A DNA stretch of 64,000 bases from contig NZ_NEVT01000006.1 in assembly GCF_002261345.1 (NCBI RefSeq), positions 930,001 to 994,000 of the forward strand, in the 5' to 3' direction. The stretch is from Bordetella genomosp. 2. Lineage in GTDB: Bacteria; Pseudomonadota; Gammaproteobacteria; Burkholderiales; Burkholderiaceae_B. Under the pieces are notes generated by a model. That model worked only from the letters and a program-made list of their open reading frames with translations. It was not told the origin of the DNA and ran no database searches. The position numbers and the translations under genes are program-made. Shown piece by piece: positions 20,842-29,688 of this stretch (position 1 is its first letter; the number at the start of each line of letters is the position of its first letter).

Positions 20842-21016
20842 GACGATGCTTCCTCGTAGGTCTCTGGCGGACGCCGGACCGGGCGCCCATGCCAGCCGGT
20901 ATCGTAACGTCGCGCCGGCCCGCGATGGTGCCAAACGGCAACAAACGCAAGGGGCTGTTAACCATGGCGGCGGCATGTCGCATACTGTGCGCCATCGACG
21001 CCCCCCGAGGAACCGC

Positions 21017-22789
21017 ATGATTCTGCTGGATACCTGCTTCGAACGCACGCTGGAGGCCTGGCAGCGCGAGTACGCCGGCGGCGCCTGGCGCGGCGCCGCG
21101 CTGGAAGGCTGGCTGTTCGAGGACCGCGCCGCGCGCCGCGCGGCCGAGGCCCGCCTGGCGCGCGCCGGCGTCGCGGCGCGGCTGCGCAGCGCCTACAAGC
21201 CGCTGCTGCATTTCTTCCTGGAAGAGGTCGAACTCGCCGGCCTGGCGAGCGCCACGGTGCATTACCCGGTGCATCCGCTGGCCCGGCCCAACCGCTTCAC
21301 GCTGGAGGCCTACCCGCTGGTCGACCTGCTGGCGGACGCGACGCTGCGCTTCGTGGCCGGCACGGCCGACCTGCATTACCGGGTCGAGCTGCGCTACGCC
21401 GACGGCCGGCAGGTGCAGGCCAGCGTGTTCGCGCCGAATGTCGCCGGCAGCGCCGACGACGGCACGCCGCTGCTCTCGCCCACCGGCTGGCTGCGGCTGC
21501 GCGATGCCGGCGGCGCCGTGGTGCAGGACGCGGCCTGCGACACGGAATGGCGCGCCGCGTTCGACGCTGCAGTCCAGGCGGTGCGCGAGCACCCCTGGAG
21601 CCACGAGGCGCCGCATTTCGAACGCCTGGACATCCGCGTCGACCTCCCCGGCATGGAGTTCGACGCCGCCGGCGACGCGGGCCTGGTCAGCACTTACGAA
21701 GCGCTGCATGAAGACCTGTACTTCACGCTGATCGAGTACTTCCAGCGCCATGCCGGCCTGCCGCCGGGCGACCGCCGGCTGCGACCCGGGCAGATCGTGC
21801 CGGACGTGCGCCCCGCGGCGGGACCGGCGCGGGTGCGCGTGGCGCTGCGGCCCTTCGCCGGGCCGGTATCCGAGCCTGCGGCCGTGCCGCCGCTCGACCT
21901 GGCGCGCGCCGAGGCGCCGCTCGAGCCCGCCCAGATCGCCGCCCACATGGCGGCGCTGGGCGGCGAGCCGTTCCAGGCGCAGTCGCGCCAGGGCCGGCCG
22001 GTGCTGGGCGCCTATTTCGCCGGGCCGGGCCCGGCGGTCTTCATTTCCGGCGCGCAGCACGCCAACGAGACCTCCGGCGTGGTGGGCGCGCTGCGCGCCG
22101 CCCAGGCGCTGCGGGCGGCCGGCCCGGCCCACTTCGCCCTGGTGGCGGCCGAGAATCCCGACGGCTATGCGCTGCACCGCGAGCTGTGCGGCCAGCACCC
22201 GCGCCACATGCACCATGCCGCGCGCTACAGCGCGCTGGGCGACGACATCGCCTACCGCAGCGGCGAGCCCGTCTGGGAGCAGGCGGCGCGCCGCCATGCC
22301 CTGGCCCGCAGTGGCGCGCGGCTGCACATCAACCTGCACGGCTATCCGGCGCACGAATGGACGCGCCCGCTGTCGGGCTACCTGCCGCGCCAGTTCGAAT
22401 CCTGGACCCTGCCCAAGGGCTTCTTCCTGCTGTTGCGCCATCACCCCGGCTGGGGCGAAGCGGCGCAGCAGTTCATGGACGGCATCGCCCTGCGCCTGGC
22501 GCGGGTGCCGGGCCTGGTGGCGTTCAACGCGCGGCAGGCCGCGCGCTACCGCGCCCACGCACTCGAAGCCGGCTTCGACACGCGCCACGGCATTGCCTGC
22601 GTGGTGGCCGAGAGCAGCGTGGAAATGGCGCCGCTGTCGCTGATCTCGGAATTCCCCGACGAGACGGTGTACGGGGCCGCCTTCCGCTACGCCCACACCG
22701 TGCAGATGGAAACCGTGCTGGCCGCCGTGGCGGTGTATCAGGAACTGGCGCCCAGGTGCGCCAGCTTGTCCGGGTTGCGCACCATGTAG
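21017..22789 (+). CDS. M14-family zinc carboxypeptidase-like protein
   Basis: A 590-residue cytoplasmic protein without signal peptide. The C-terminal half is an M14 metallopeptidase fold: zinc pair H348-x-x-E351 (SGAQHANETSG), AENPDGYALHREL, the third zinc ligand H441 in INLHGYPAHEW, and E532 in VVAESSVEM as probable catalytic Glu. The N-terminal 300 residues (FERTLEAWQREYAGG onward) are not a prodomain I recognise. A GAGG ribosome site precedes the ATG. The last 52 bases overlap the convergent sigma-factor gene. The substrate is unknown; peptidoglycan or peptide trimming is possible. Confidence 0.82.
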   Translation: MILLDTCFERTLEAWQREYAGGAWRGAALEGWLFEDRAARRAAEARLARAGVAARLRSAYKPLLHFFLEEVELAGLASATVHYPVHPLARPNRFTLEAYPLVDLLADATLRFVAGTADLHYRVELRYADGRQVQASVFAPNVAGSADDGTPLLSPTGWLRLRDAGGAVVQDAACDTEWRAAFDAAVQAVREHPWSHEAPHFERLDIRVDLPGMEFDAAGDAGLVSTYEALHEDLYFTLIEYFQRHAGLPPGDRRLRPGQIVPDVRPAAGPARVRVALRPFAGPVSEPAAVPPLDLARAEAPLEPAQIAAHMAALGGEPFQAQSRQGRPVLGAYFAGPGPAVFISGAQHANETSGVVGALRAAQALRAAGPAHFALVAAENPDGYALHRELCGQHPRHMHHAARYSALGDDIAYRSGEPVWEQAARRHALARSGARLHINLHGYPAHEWTRPLSGYLPRQFESWTLPKGFFLLLRHHPGWGEAAQQFMDGIALRLARVPGLVAFNARQAARYRAHALEAGFDTRHGIACVVAESSVEMAPLSLISEFPDETVYGAAFRYAHTVQMETVLAAVAVYQELAPRCASLSGLRTM

Positions 22790-23643
22790 AGCGCGGCGAT
22801 GCGGCCGTCGCGGATCTCCAGCGAGATCGCGCGCGGCAGCCCATCGGGCTCGGTGACGACCAGGCCCGGCATGCCGTTGAGCCAGGCCAGGCGGGCCGCC
22901 AGCGTGCGGCTGCTGTCCTTGTGCGCGATCCCGGCGAAGAACCGGGCGATCTTGGCGCCGCCGCGGATGGGACGCAGCGTCGCCAGCTTGCGGCCGCCGC
23001 CGTCGGTGTGCAGCACGGCGTCCTCGGCCAGCAGTTGCTGCAAGGCCGCCAGGTCTCCGTCGCGCGAAGCCCGCAGGAACGCCTCGGCCAGCCGCTGGGC
23101 GTCCTGCTGGCTGGCGCCGAAGCGCGGCCGGGCCTCGCGCACGCGGGTGCGCGCCCGCGCGGCCAGCTGCCGGCACGCGGCCGCGTCGCGCTCCAGAATG
23201 GCGGCGATCTCCGCGTAGGGCACATCGAACACATCGTGCAGCAGGAACGCCGCCCGCTCGGCCGGCGCCAACCGCTCGAGCGCCAGCATCAGCGCCATCG
23301 ACAAGTCCAGCGCGTACGGCCCGGCGCCCATGCCGGCATACTGCTCGGCATCGGGCAGCGGCTCGGGCAGCCACTGGCCCACATACTGCTCGCGCCGCAC
23401 GCGCGCCGATTTCAGGTGGTCCAGGCACAGGCGTGTGACCACCCGCGACAAGAAGGCGCGCGGCTCGCGCACCTGGCCGCGATCGGCCTCGCGCCAGCGC
23501 AGCCAGGCGTCCTGCACGATGTCCTCCGCTTCCGACCACGAGCCCAGCATGCGATAAGCCAGGCCCAGCAGGTGGCGGCGATGCGGCGCGAAATCGTCCG
23601 GGGCGACGGGCGCGGGGCCGGCGGCGGGCGGCTGGGTCTGCAT
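22738..23643 (-). CDS. ECF41-type sigma factor with fused SnoaL-like regulatory domain
   Basis: A 301-residue ECF sigma factor. Region sigma-2 covers about 20-85 (LGLAYRMLGSWSEAEDIVQDAWLRW) and sigma-4 about 118-170. A C-terminal SnoaL-like domain of about 120 residues replaces an anti-sigma factor. All three ECF41 hallmarks are present: WLPEP at 91-95 in the linker, DGGGR at 214-218, and NPDKL at 290-294. In ECF41 the C-terminal domain modulates activity in cis. The CMD-family gene 9 bases upstream is the standard ECF41 partner, and the shared promoter carries the ECF41 consensus, so the unit should be autoregulated. The inducing signal is unknown. Confidence 0.94.
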   Translation of the reverse strand: MQTQPPAAGPAPVAPDDFAPHRRHLLGLAYRMLGSWSEAEDIVQDAWLRWREADRGQVREPRAFLSRVVTRLCLDHLKSARVRREQYVGQWLPEPLPDAEQYAGMGAGPYALDLSMALMLALERLAPAERAAFLLHDVFDVPYAEIAAILERDAAACRQLAARARTRVREARPRFGASQQDAQRLAEAFLRASRDGDLAALQQLLAEDAVLHTDGGGRKLATLRPIRGGAKIARFFAGIAHKDSSRTLAARLAWLNGMPGLVVTEPDGLPRAISLEIRDGRIAALYMVRNPDKLAHLGASS

Positions 23644-23652
23644 GGCGGCGCG

Positions 23653-24096
23653 TCAGTCCCGCGGATGCTGCGAACGGAAGCCGACCGCAATGCGGTTCCA
23701 GGTATTGATGGTGCAGATCGCCACCGTCAGGCGGGTCTGCTCGGCCGGCGAAAAATGCGCGTTCAGCAAGGCGTAGTCGGCGTCGGGCGCCTGCGTGTCG
23801 GGCAGCCGCGTCAGGGCCTCCGTCCAGGCCAGCGCCGCGCGTTCACGCTCGCTGTACAGCGACGATTCGCGCCAGGCCGCCAGCAGGTGCAGGCGCACTT
23901 CGGTTTCGCCGTGCTTGCGCGCGTCGGCGGTGTGCATGTGCAGGCAATAGGCGCAGCCGTTGATCTGCGAGGCGCGGATCTTCACCAGTTCGATCAGGCT
24001 GTGCTCCAGGCCGCAGTCGTCGACGTAGGCCTGCAGCGCCAACACGGCGCGCATGGCCTGCGGATCGGCCTGGTGGGGATTGAGGCGGGGGGTCAT
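23653..24096 (-). CDS. Carboxymuconolactone decarboxylase/AhpD-family protein, ECF41 partner
   Basis: A 147-residue CMD-family protein with the alkylhydroperoxidase-type core: residues C48-x-x-C51 and H55 (NGCAYCLHMHTADAR) form the redox or peroxidase centre. AhpD-like members reduce peroxides, but many ECF41-linked ones have no assigned substrate. An AAGGAG ribosome site precedes MTPRLNPHQ. It is the first gene of the unit and is followed after 9 bases by the sigma factor. Its promoter matches the ECF41 consensus exactly, so it is the likely main target of that sigma factor. Confidence 0.92.
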   Translation of the reverse strand: MTPRLNPHQADPQAMRAVLALQAYVDDCGLEHSLIELVKIRASQINGCAYCLHMHTADARKHGETEVRLHLLAAWRESSLYSERERAALAWTEALTRLPDTQAPDADYALLNAHFSPAEQTRLTVAICTINTWNRIAVGFRSQHPRD

Positions 24097-24118
24097 GCGG
24101 AACTCTCCTTGGACAGAC

Positions 24119-24135
24119 GGCGCCCGACGGGCGCC
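24119..24135 (-). other. Hairpin in the CMD-sigma leader
   Basis: GGCGCCC and GGGCGCC form a perfect 7-bp stem with a 3-base loop, between the ECF41 promoter and the CMD start codon. It may influence leader stability or act as an attenuator; no function is known. Confidence 0.35.
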
Positions 24136-24146
24136 CTTGCATACAT

Positions 24147-24173
24147 GACGAGCCAGCATGATGCGTTGTGACA
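24147..24173 (-). promoter_or_regulatory. ECF41-consensus promoter (TGTCACA-N16-CGTC)
   Basis: On the minus strand TGTCACA (24173-24167) is followed after exactly 16 bases by CGTC (24150-24147). This is the published ECF41 -35/-10 pattern as I remember it, without mismatch. It lies 51-77 bases upstream of the CMD start, in the right direction. Confidence 0.85.
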
Positions 24174-24257
24174 ACGCGTCCCGCCGATTATGTAACAACA
24201 CGCGGCAAAGGAACGCGGCTCCCGGTACGCCCGGTAACAACCATGGCGCGGCAGGCG

Positions 24258-24275
24258 GGCTATCTTCGGATAGCC
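24258..24275 (+). other. UUCG-tetraloop hairpin in the nlpE-like leader
   Basis: GGCTATC, TTCG, GATAGCC: a perfect 7-bp stem capped by the very stable C(UUCG)G loop, ending 22 bases before the lipoprotein start. Without a U-tract it is more likely an mRNA-stabilising or translation-tuning element than a terminator. Confidence 0.5.
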
Positions 24276-24297
24276 GCCATGTTGCAAAGGATTCCGC

Positions 24298-24750
24298 ATG
24301 AAAGCCACTGCGCCGCTCTTACTCCTGGTTGCCGCCACGCTGGCGGCCTGCACCGGCCCGCAGGACGCCGCGCCGCCCCAGCCCGGGCAGGGCCCCGCCC
24401 TGGGCGCCGGCCAGGCCGACGGCCACAACGCGCGCAACGCGCTGGACTGGGCCGGCGCGTACGAAGGCACGCTGCCCTGCGCCGACTGCCCCGGCATCCA
24501 GACCCGCCTGGTGCTGATGGACCATGGCGCCTACGAGCTGCAGACCCGCTACCTGGACCGCCAGCCCCACCCCACCGTGGTCCGCGGCACCTTCACCTGG
24601 CAGCCCGACGGCAGCACCATCCAGCTCGACAGGGCCGGCGACGGGCAGCGCTATTTCGTGGCCGAGGGACGCCTGATCCAGCTGTACCAGGACGGCACCC
24701 GCCCGAGCGGCCCGCTGGCGCCGCATTACGTGCTGACGCAGCAGCGCTAG
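24298..24750 (+). CDS. NlpE-like lipoprotein (copper resistance NlpE N-terminal domain)
   Basis: A 150-residue outer-membrane lipoprotein. The lipobox LAAC places the lipidated Cys at residue 18. The NlpE_N core follows: WAGAYEGTLPCADCPGIQTRLVL with the CxxC pair, then YELQTRYLDR, GTFTWQPDGSTIQLD and ending YVLTQQR. In enterobacteria NlpE signals surface adhesion and redox or copper stress to Cpx. This is the short N-terminal-domain-only form, and no cpxAR is visible here. The AGGATTCCGC before the ATG gives a weak ribosome site. Confidence 0.85.
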   Translation: MKATAPLLLLVAATLAACTGPQDAAPPQPGQGPALGAGQADGHNARNALDWAGAYEGTLPCADCPGIQTRLVLMDHGAYELQTRYLDRQPHPTVVRGTFTWQPDGSTIQLDRAGDGQRYFVAEGRLIQLYQDGTRPSGPLAPHYVLTQQR

Positions 24751-24787
24751 GGCCACCGCACGCCCAAAGGCCCGGCGCGAGCCGGCC

Positions 24788-24985
24788 CTAGGCCTGCACG
24801 CCATGGCGCGCCCGCCAGGCGCGCAATTGCTCGCGGTACTGTTCCATGGCGTCGTCGTACAGGTCGTAGACACAGGGGATGCAGCCGCTCTGGCAGCAGT
24901 CGCCCGGCTCCGGCGGGGTGGGCGGCACGGGCGGCGGGTCCTCCGTGGGGGCCGGCGCGCCGCTGGCAGGCTGGTTCTCGGTCAT
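24788..24985 (-). CDS. Oxidoreductase-like (Oxidored-like, PF09791-type) small protein
   Basis: A 65-residue protein with a Pro-rich N-terminal half and the compact motif PGDCCQSGCIPCVYDLYDDAMEQYREQLRAW, characteristic of the Oxidored-like family. The four cysteines could bind a metal or cluster. The start MTENQPAS is preferred over an upstream in-frame ATG because the family starts near there. Its function is not established. It is convergent with the NlpE-like gene and divergent from the AraC gene. Confidence 0.8.
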   Translation of the reverse strand: MTENQPASGAPAPTEDPPPVPPTPPEPGDCCQSGCIPCVYDLYDDAMEQYREQLRAWRARHGVQA

Positions 24986-25049
24986 CCCCTTATTATCGCG
25001 CGCGGCCGCCGGTGGTAATCTGGCCGGCGTTGCCGTCGTTGCGAGCATC

Positions 25050-25853
25050 ATGTCCGATACCCAGTTCTGGCGCGACCCGCGCCTGCCCTATGTCGAGAGC
25101 CGGCGCGCCGTCCACAGCCGCGCCTGCTACGCCGCCCATACCCACGACACCGTCTCGATCGGCGCGGTCGACAGCGGCGGCAGCGTCTTCACCAGCGGCG
25201 CCCTGCGGCGGCGCCTGCGGCCCGGCAGCCTGGTCATGGTGCCGGCCCATTGCGCCCACGCCTGCAACCCGGACGCCGATGCCGCCTGGAGCTACCAGAT
25301 GCTGCACCTGGATGCCGGCTGGGTCGCGGCCCTGTTGCGCGAGACCGCGCCCGAGGCGCCGCTGCCCGCGCAGCCCTGCGTCAGCGATGCGCGCACCGCC
25401 TACCAGCGCTTCTGCGAGCTGAACGCGCTGCTGTTTTCCGCCGCGGCGCCGGCCGACAAGGAAGCCGCCCTGGTGCTGTACGTGGGCGGCCGCTCATGGC
25501 TGGGGCGGCCGCCGCGCCAGGCCGCCCCGAGGCTGGCGCCGGCCGGCCTGCGGCGGGTCGAGGCCCTGCTGCGCGAGGCGCGCGGCCAGGCGCTGCCGCT
25601 GGTCGAGCTGGCCGCGCTGGCCGGCATGAACCGCTACCGCTTCATCCGCGCCTTCCGGGCCGCCACCGGCATGACGCCGCATGCCTACCAGCTCGACCTG
25701 CGCATCGTGCAGGCGCGCCGCCTGTTGCGCGACGGCCAGAGCCTGAGCCGCATCGCGCAGGACCTGGGCTTCGCCGACCAGAGCCATTTCCAGCGGGCGT
25801 TCAAGCAGCGCGTGGCCGCCACGCCGGGCGCGTATCGCCGGGCCGGCGCCTGA
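25050..25853 (+). CDS. AraC family transcriptional regulator
   Basis: A 267-residue AraC-type regulator. The N-terminal cupin-like sensory region (HTHDTVSIGAVDSGGS, LRPGSLVMVPAHCAHACNP) covers residues 20-110. The tandem HTH DNA-binding domain lies in the last 100 residues: LPLVELAALAGMNRYRFIRAFRAATGMTPHAYQLDLRIVQARRLLRDG, then LSRIAQDLGFADQSHFQRAFKQRV. The LysE exporter gene begins 82 bases downstream in the same direction and is its likely target, the common AraC/LysE pairing. Confidence 0.92.
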   Translation: MSDTQFWRDPRLPYVESRRAVHSRACYAAHTHDTVSIGAVDSGGSVFTSGALRRRLRPGSLVMVPAHCAHACNPDADAAWSYQMLHLDAGWVAALLRETAPEAPLPAQPCVSDARTAYQRFCELNALLFSAAAPADKEAALVLYVGGRSWLGRPPRQAAPRLAPAGLRRVEALLREARGQALPLVELAALAGMNRYRFIRAFRAATGMTPHAYQLDLRIVQARRLLRDGQSLSRIAQDLGFADQSHFQRAFKQRVAATPGAYRRAGA

Positions 25854-25857
25854 CGCT

Positions 25858-25878
25858 GCGGCGGCGCCGCGCATTTTT
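25858..25878 (+). terminator. Short GC hairpin with T5 after araC-type gene
   Basis: GCGGC, 3-base loop, GCCGC, then after three bases TTTTT (25874-25878). It is the only U-tract hairpin between the AraC and LysE genes. The stem is short. Confidence 0.45.
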
Positions 25879-25935
25879 CTTCAATACACGCGCCGCGTCC
25901 GCGGCGAGAATCGCCTCCCATCACCGAGGGGCGAC

Positions 25936-26613
25936 ATGGCATTTTCGTGGCAACAGTTCATCGTGGTGGCGGGCGCGCATTTCCTGGCGCTGCTCAGCCC
26001 CGGACCCGACTTTTTCCTGATCGTGCGCGGCGCGCTGCTGCATGGCTGGCGCAAGACGGCCGCCACCTGCCTGGGCATCGCGGCGGCCAACGGGGTGTTC
26101 ATCGCGCTGGCCATCGGCGGCTTCGCCGCGCTGCGCCCGCACAGCCCGCTGTTCCATGCGCTGCAGGCCGCCGGCTGCCTGTACCTGGGCTACCTGGGCA
26201 TCCTGTTCATCCGGCACGCCCGCGCCGCCGATGCCGCGCTGCGGGCCGCCGGCGCCGGCGGCGGCGGGGCCCCGCCCTCCTGGGCGCGGCGCTTCGCCGC
26301 CGGCTTCGGCTCGGGCATCCTGAACCCCAAGAACGCCCTGTTCTATGCCAGCCTGTTCGCCCTGCTGGCGGGCGAACGCACCTCTGCCGGCGTGCAACTC
26401 GCCTACGGCGTGTGGATGTTCGCCGCGGTGCTGGGCTGGGACCTGCTGGTGGCCGTCGGCATCGGCCATCCGGCCGTCATGGCGCGCTGCGCCCGCTACA
26501 GCGTGGCCGTCGAGCGCGGCACCGGCGCTGTGCTGCTGGCGATAGCGGCGGGCGGACTGTGGCTGCTGGCCGGATCCGCCATGCCGGCGTGGCTGGCGCC
26601 GGCGGCCCAGTAG
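25936..26613 (+). CDS. LysE/RhtB family amino-acid exporter
   Basis: A 225-residue inner-membrane exporter with about six hydrophobic segments. The family signature FLALLSPGPDFFLIVRGALLHGWRK lies near the N-terminus, followed by LGIAAANGVFIALAIGG, CLYLGYLGILFIRHARAA and GFGSGILNPKNALFYASLFALL. RhtB/LysE members export Thr, Lys, Arg or homoserine lactones using proton motive force. A GAGGGG ribosome site lies just before the ATG. Its 3' 118 bases overlap the convergent beta-helix gene. Confidence 0.92.
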   Translation: MAFSWQQFIVVAGAHFLALLSPGPDFFLIVRGALLHGWRKTAATCLGIAAANGVFIALAIGGFAALRPHSPLFHALQAAGCLYLGYLGILFIRHARAADAALRAAGAGGGGAPPSWARRFAAGFGSGILNPKNALFYASLFALLAGERTSAGVQLAYGVWMFAAVLGWDLLVAVGIGHPAVMARCARYSVAVERGTGAVLLAIAAGGLWLLAGSAMPAWLAPAAQ

Positions 26614-27458
26614 CCGCTGACCAGCGCGGCGGGGCGCGCGCTGGCGCTGACGCGCGCCGAGACGTCCCAGGCGTCCATGCGCACCCGCAGGCCGGCATAC
26701 ACCCCATGGCCGGGGCCGGCCAGGATGCGGCCGCCCGCCTCGATGCCCTCGCCCACGCGGATCGCGCCATCGGCGATCACATCGCCGCCGGCCTTGATGC
26801 CCCATTCGGCCTGCAGGTGGTCGCCGCACACCACCGAGCCGGCGGCCAGGATGCCGCGGCCCGCCTGCACTTCCTGCTGGACGCGCACATCGCCGTCGGT
26901 CTTGATGCCCTGCGCGCAATACAGCGCCGCGCCGATGTCCAGGCCCTGCGCCGCCAGCACCGGGCCGCCGGCGCGCAGCTCCTGCCCGGTGCGGACGTCC
27001 CAGGCCGCGCGCAGCCCGCCGCCGCAATGCAGGCGCGTGCCGGCGCTCACGCCCCAGCCGGCATGGATGTCGCCGCCCGCCCGGATCTCGCCGTCGCAGA
27101 CGATGCTGCCGCGCGCGTCGATGTCCTCGCCGGCCACGATGGCCGCGCCGGCGCGCACGCCCCCGCCGGTCACGATGCGCCGTCCGGCCCGCACCACCGT
27201 GTCGACGCTGATGCCCTGGCGCGCCACCACGGTGCCGGCGAACACGATGGCGGCCGCATCGATGGCCTCGACCTGCAGCACGCCGTCGGTGGGGCCGAAC
27301 TGGTCGAGCAGCCAGCAGGCGTCATCGACGCGGCCGTCGGCCACCAGGGCGTCCAGGACGGCCTGGTAGTCGCCCTGGCCGTGGTGATCGCGCAGGAACC
27401 ATTTGTAGCCGCTGGCGCAGGGGTTCTTGGCTTTGACGAAGTTCTTGGTAAGTTGCAT
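26496..27458 (-). CDS. Beta-helix repeat protein of unknown function
   Basis: A 320-residue protein. An N-terminal domain of about 60 residues (FVKAKNPCASGYKWFLRDHHGQGDYQAVLDALVADGRVDDACWLLDQFGPTDGVL) is alpha-helical and recalls a domain I have seen in enterobacterial and phage-linked proteins. After it come about 20 short repeats with the pattern xIxAGxxIxAGGx, diagnostic of a beta-solenoid, as in bactofilin-like or polymer-forming proteins (residues 65-285). The tail beyond about 285 is antisense to lysE codons, so the natural stop may be shared with, or the coding overlap tolerated by, the neighbour. No signal peptide is visible. Function unknown. Confidence 0.65.
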   Translation of the reverse strand: MQLTKNFVKAKNPCASGYKWFLRDHHGQGDYQAVLDALVADGRVDDACWLLDQFGPTDGVLQVEAIDAAAIVFAGTVVARQGISVDTVVRAGRRIVTGGGVRAGAAIVAGEDIDARGSIVCDGEIRAGGDIHAGWGVSAGTRLHCGGGLRAAWDVRTGQELRAGGPVLAAQGLDIGAALYCAQGIKTDGDVRVQQEVQAGRGILAAGSVVCGDHLQAEWGIKAGGDVIADGAIRVGEGIEAGGRILAGPGHGVYAGLRVRMDAWDVSARVSASARPAALVSGYWAAGASHAGMADPASSHSPPAAIASSTAPVPRSTATL

Positions 27459-27521
27459 GACGCTACACGCTCTGAATGAGTTGCCGGCCCCCGTCCGGTC
27501 GCCGCGTGGCAGTGGCAGCGG

Positions 27522-27560
27522 CCCCGGGCCCGCGCGCGGCATGGCGTGCGGGCCCCGGGG
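27522..27560 (-). other. Strong hairpin upstream of the beta-helix gene
   Basis: CCCCGGGCCCGC (27522-27533) pairs with GCGGGCCCCGGGG (27548-27560), with a single-base bulge. It lies between a possible 41-codon gene and the beta-helix gene. No U-tract follows, so it may be a terminator, a leader structure or a protein-binding dyad. Confidence 0.4.
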
Positions 27561-27611
27561 ACAACCGGAATGCGGGGAAAAGAGGGGAACGGCCCGCGCG
27601 GGCCGCGCCGA

Positions 27612-27737
27612 TTAGCCGGGCTTGGCGCGCGCGTAGGCCGAGCGCACTGCCACGTCGTGCGAACCGATCAGGGTCGGACGATGCGTGGCCAGGTGGGCGC
27701 GCAGGGCGAAATAGGCGGAAGACGCTGGATGGGTCAT
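27612..27737 (-). CDS. Possible 41-residue small protein
   Basis: An open frame of 42 codons from ATG to TAA (peptide begins MTHPASSAYFALRAHL and ends AYARAKPG). Third positions are mostly G or C, as in real genes here. No convincing ribosome site precedes it and I recognise no family. It lies 64 bases after the DUF4336 gene on the same strand. Confidence 0.3.
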   Translation of the reverse strand: MTHPASSAYFALRAHLATHRPTLIGSHDVAVRSAYARAKPG

Positions 27738-27801
27738 GACGGCGGCATGCTACCACTCCCAGCCGGTCCGTCAAGCGCGGCCGCCGGACGCGCCGGCCCC
27801 G

Positions 27802-28563
27802 CTACGCGCGCAGCCAGCGGAACGCGCGCCGCAGCTCGGCCGCGCCGTCGCGCGGGTACCAGCGGCCGTGCGCCAGGATCACGCGCTCGGGCTCCCAGGC
27901 GATCATCTGGTCCACGGCGGCGCGCAGCGCGGCGCGCCGCCGCGCGAAGGTCAACCGCATGTCGCGCGGCATCTGGCCGTCCGGGTCCTGCACGCCGCCC
28001 AGGCGCGTCAGCCAGCGGGCCAGCGGCGAGCCCAGCTTGCCGGGCTCGAAATTCTCGATCAGGTCGGTGAGGATCAGCGTGCGGCTGGCATGGTGGAAGA
28101 ACTCCACTTCGGTCAGGTAGCTGCCGGCGATCGGCAGCGTGGCGAGCTCGGCGTCCCACGGATAGCCCGCCGGCCCGGCCAGCGGCCGCGCGGGGAAATC
28201 GATGCGGCGGCCGGCTTGTTCGCGCACGCGCGGCGCCAGGTATACGGCCGCATCGGGAAAGGCCGCGTGCCACTGCGGCACCCACCAGTAATGAATGCGG
28301 CTGGGCGCGACGATCCAGCGCGGCCGGCCCAGGTCCTGGACCGCGTCCCGCAGGGCGGGCGCGAGCTCGGTGGGCGAATGGATGAACAGGTCGCCACGGC
28401 CCAGCCGCAGCACCGTCATGCGCGTGGGAAAGCGCATGCGGGGCCACGGCAGGCCGTAGCGGATCGCCGGGCCGTCGACGATCCAGACCGAATCGGCCAC
28501 CGGCTTGAGCGTGTTGATGGGCGCATACAGCAGGCGCCCATCGTCGCGCGGGTCGCCGCTCAT
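27802..28563 (-). CDS. DUF4336 protein (metallo-beta-lactamase-fold-like)
   Basis: A 253-residue protein of the DUF4336 family. Recognisable blocks are [45 protein letters not shown], a region rich in aromatic residues [29 protein letters not shown] and [13 protein letters not shown]. The pattern of short Asp/His motifs after strands resembles MBL-fold hydrolases, but the canonical HxHxDH is absent. It begins 21 bases after ohr on the same strand and is probably co-transcribed with it. Role unknown. Confidence 0.75.
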   Translation of the reverse strand: MSGDPRDDGRLLYAPINTLKPVADSVWIVDGPAIRYGLPWPRMRFPTRMTVLRLGRGDLFIHSPTELAPALRDAVQDLGRPRWIVAPSRIHYWWVPQWHAAFPDAAVYLAPRVREQAGRRIDFPARPLAGPAGYPWDAELATLPIAGSYLTEVEFFHHASRTLILTDLIENFEPGKLGSPLARWLTRLGGVQDPDGQMPRDMRLTFARRRAALRAAVDQMIAWEPERVILAHGRWYPRDGAAELRRAFRWLRA

Positions 28564-28584
28564 GGCGGCTGGCGCGGCGGCGCG

Positions 28585-29010
<426 letters not shown>

Positions 29011-29093
29011 GGCAGTTTCCTTTCAGAGGGGTTCAGGGACAACGGCGATTCCACCAAAGTACGGCTCGCCGGGGCCGGATACAAGTTGCTCAC

Positions 29094-29122
29094 AATTAAA
29101 TAGCGCACTACTTTTTTGGCAA
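29094..29122 (-). promoter_or_regulatory. ohr promoter with OhrR operator in the spacer
   Basis: On the minus strand TTGCCA (29122-29117), 17-bp spacer, TTAATT (29099-29094). The operator core (plus strand ATTAAATAGCGCACTA, 29095-29110) fills the spacer and -10. It matches the ohrR operator at 15 of 16 bases in opposite orientation. The leader would be about 77 nt. Confidence 0.65.
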
Positions 29123-29141
29123 GCGGATGACCTCACACTGT

Positions 29142-29603
<462 letters not shown>

Positions 29604-29612
29604 GATGAGCCC

Positions 29613-29641
29613 ATAATACATAGCGCGCTATTTAATCGCAA
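29613..29641 (-). promoter_or_regulatory. ohrR promoter with OhrR operator
   Basis: On the minus strand TTGCGA (29641-29636), 17-bp spacer, TATTAT (29618-29613). The spacer contains the perfect 10-bp palindrome TAGCGCGCTA within the operator (plus strand TAGCGCGCTATTTAAT, 29621-29636). Predicted transcription starts at about 29606, within a few bases of the ATG. Confidence 0.65.
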
Positions 29642-29688
29642 GTTATTTTTCTGTGGCGCGCGGACGCGCTTGCGGACCCTCGCTGCGC

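Noticed and set aside
27463-27774. 103-codon minus-strand frame near the hairpin
   Set aside because: Arg/Ala/Pro-rich translation without domain; it is in another frame from the more plausible 41-codon frame and overlaps the hairpin.
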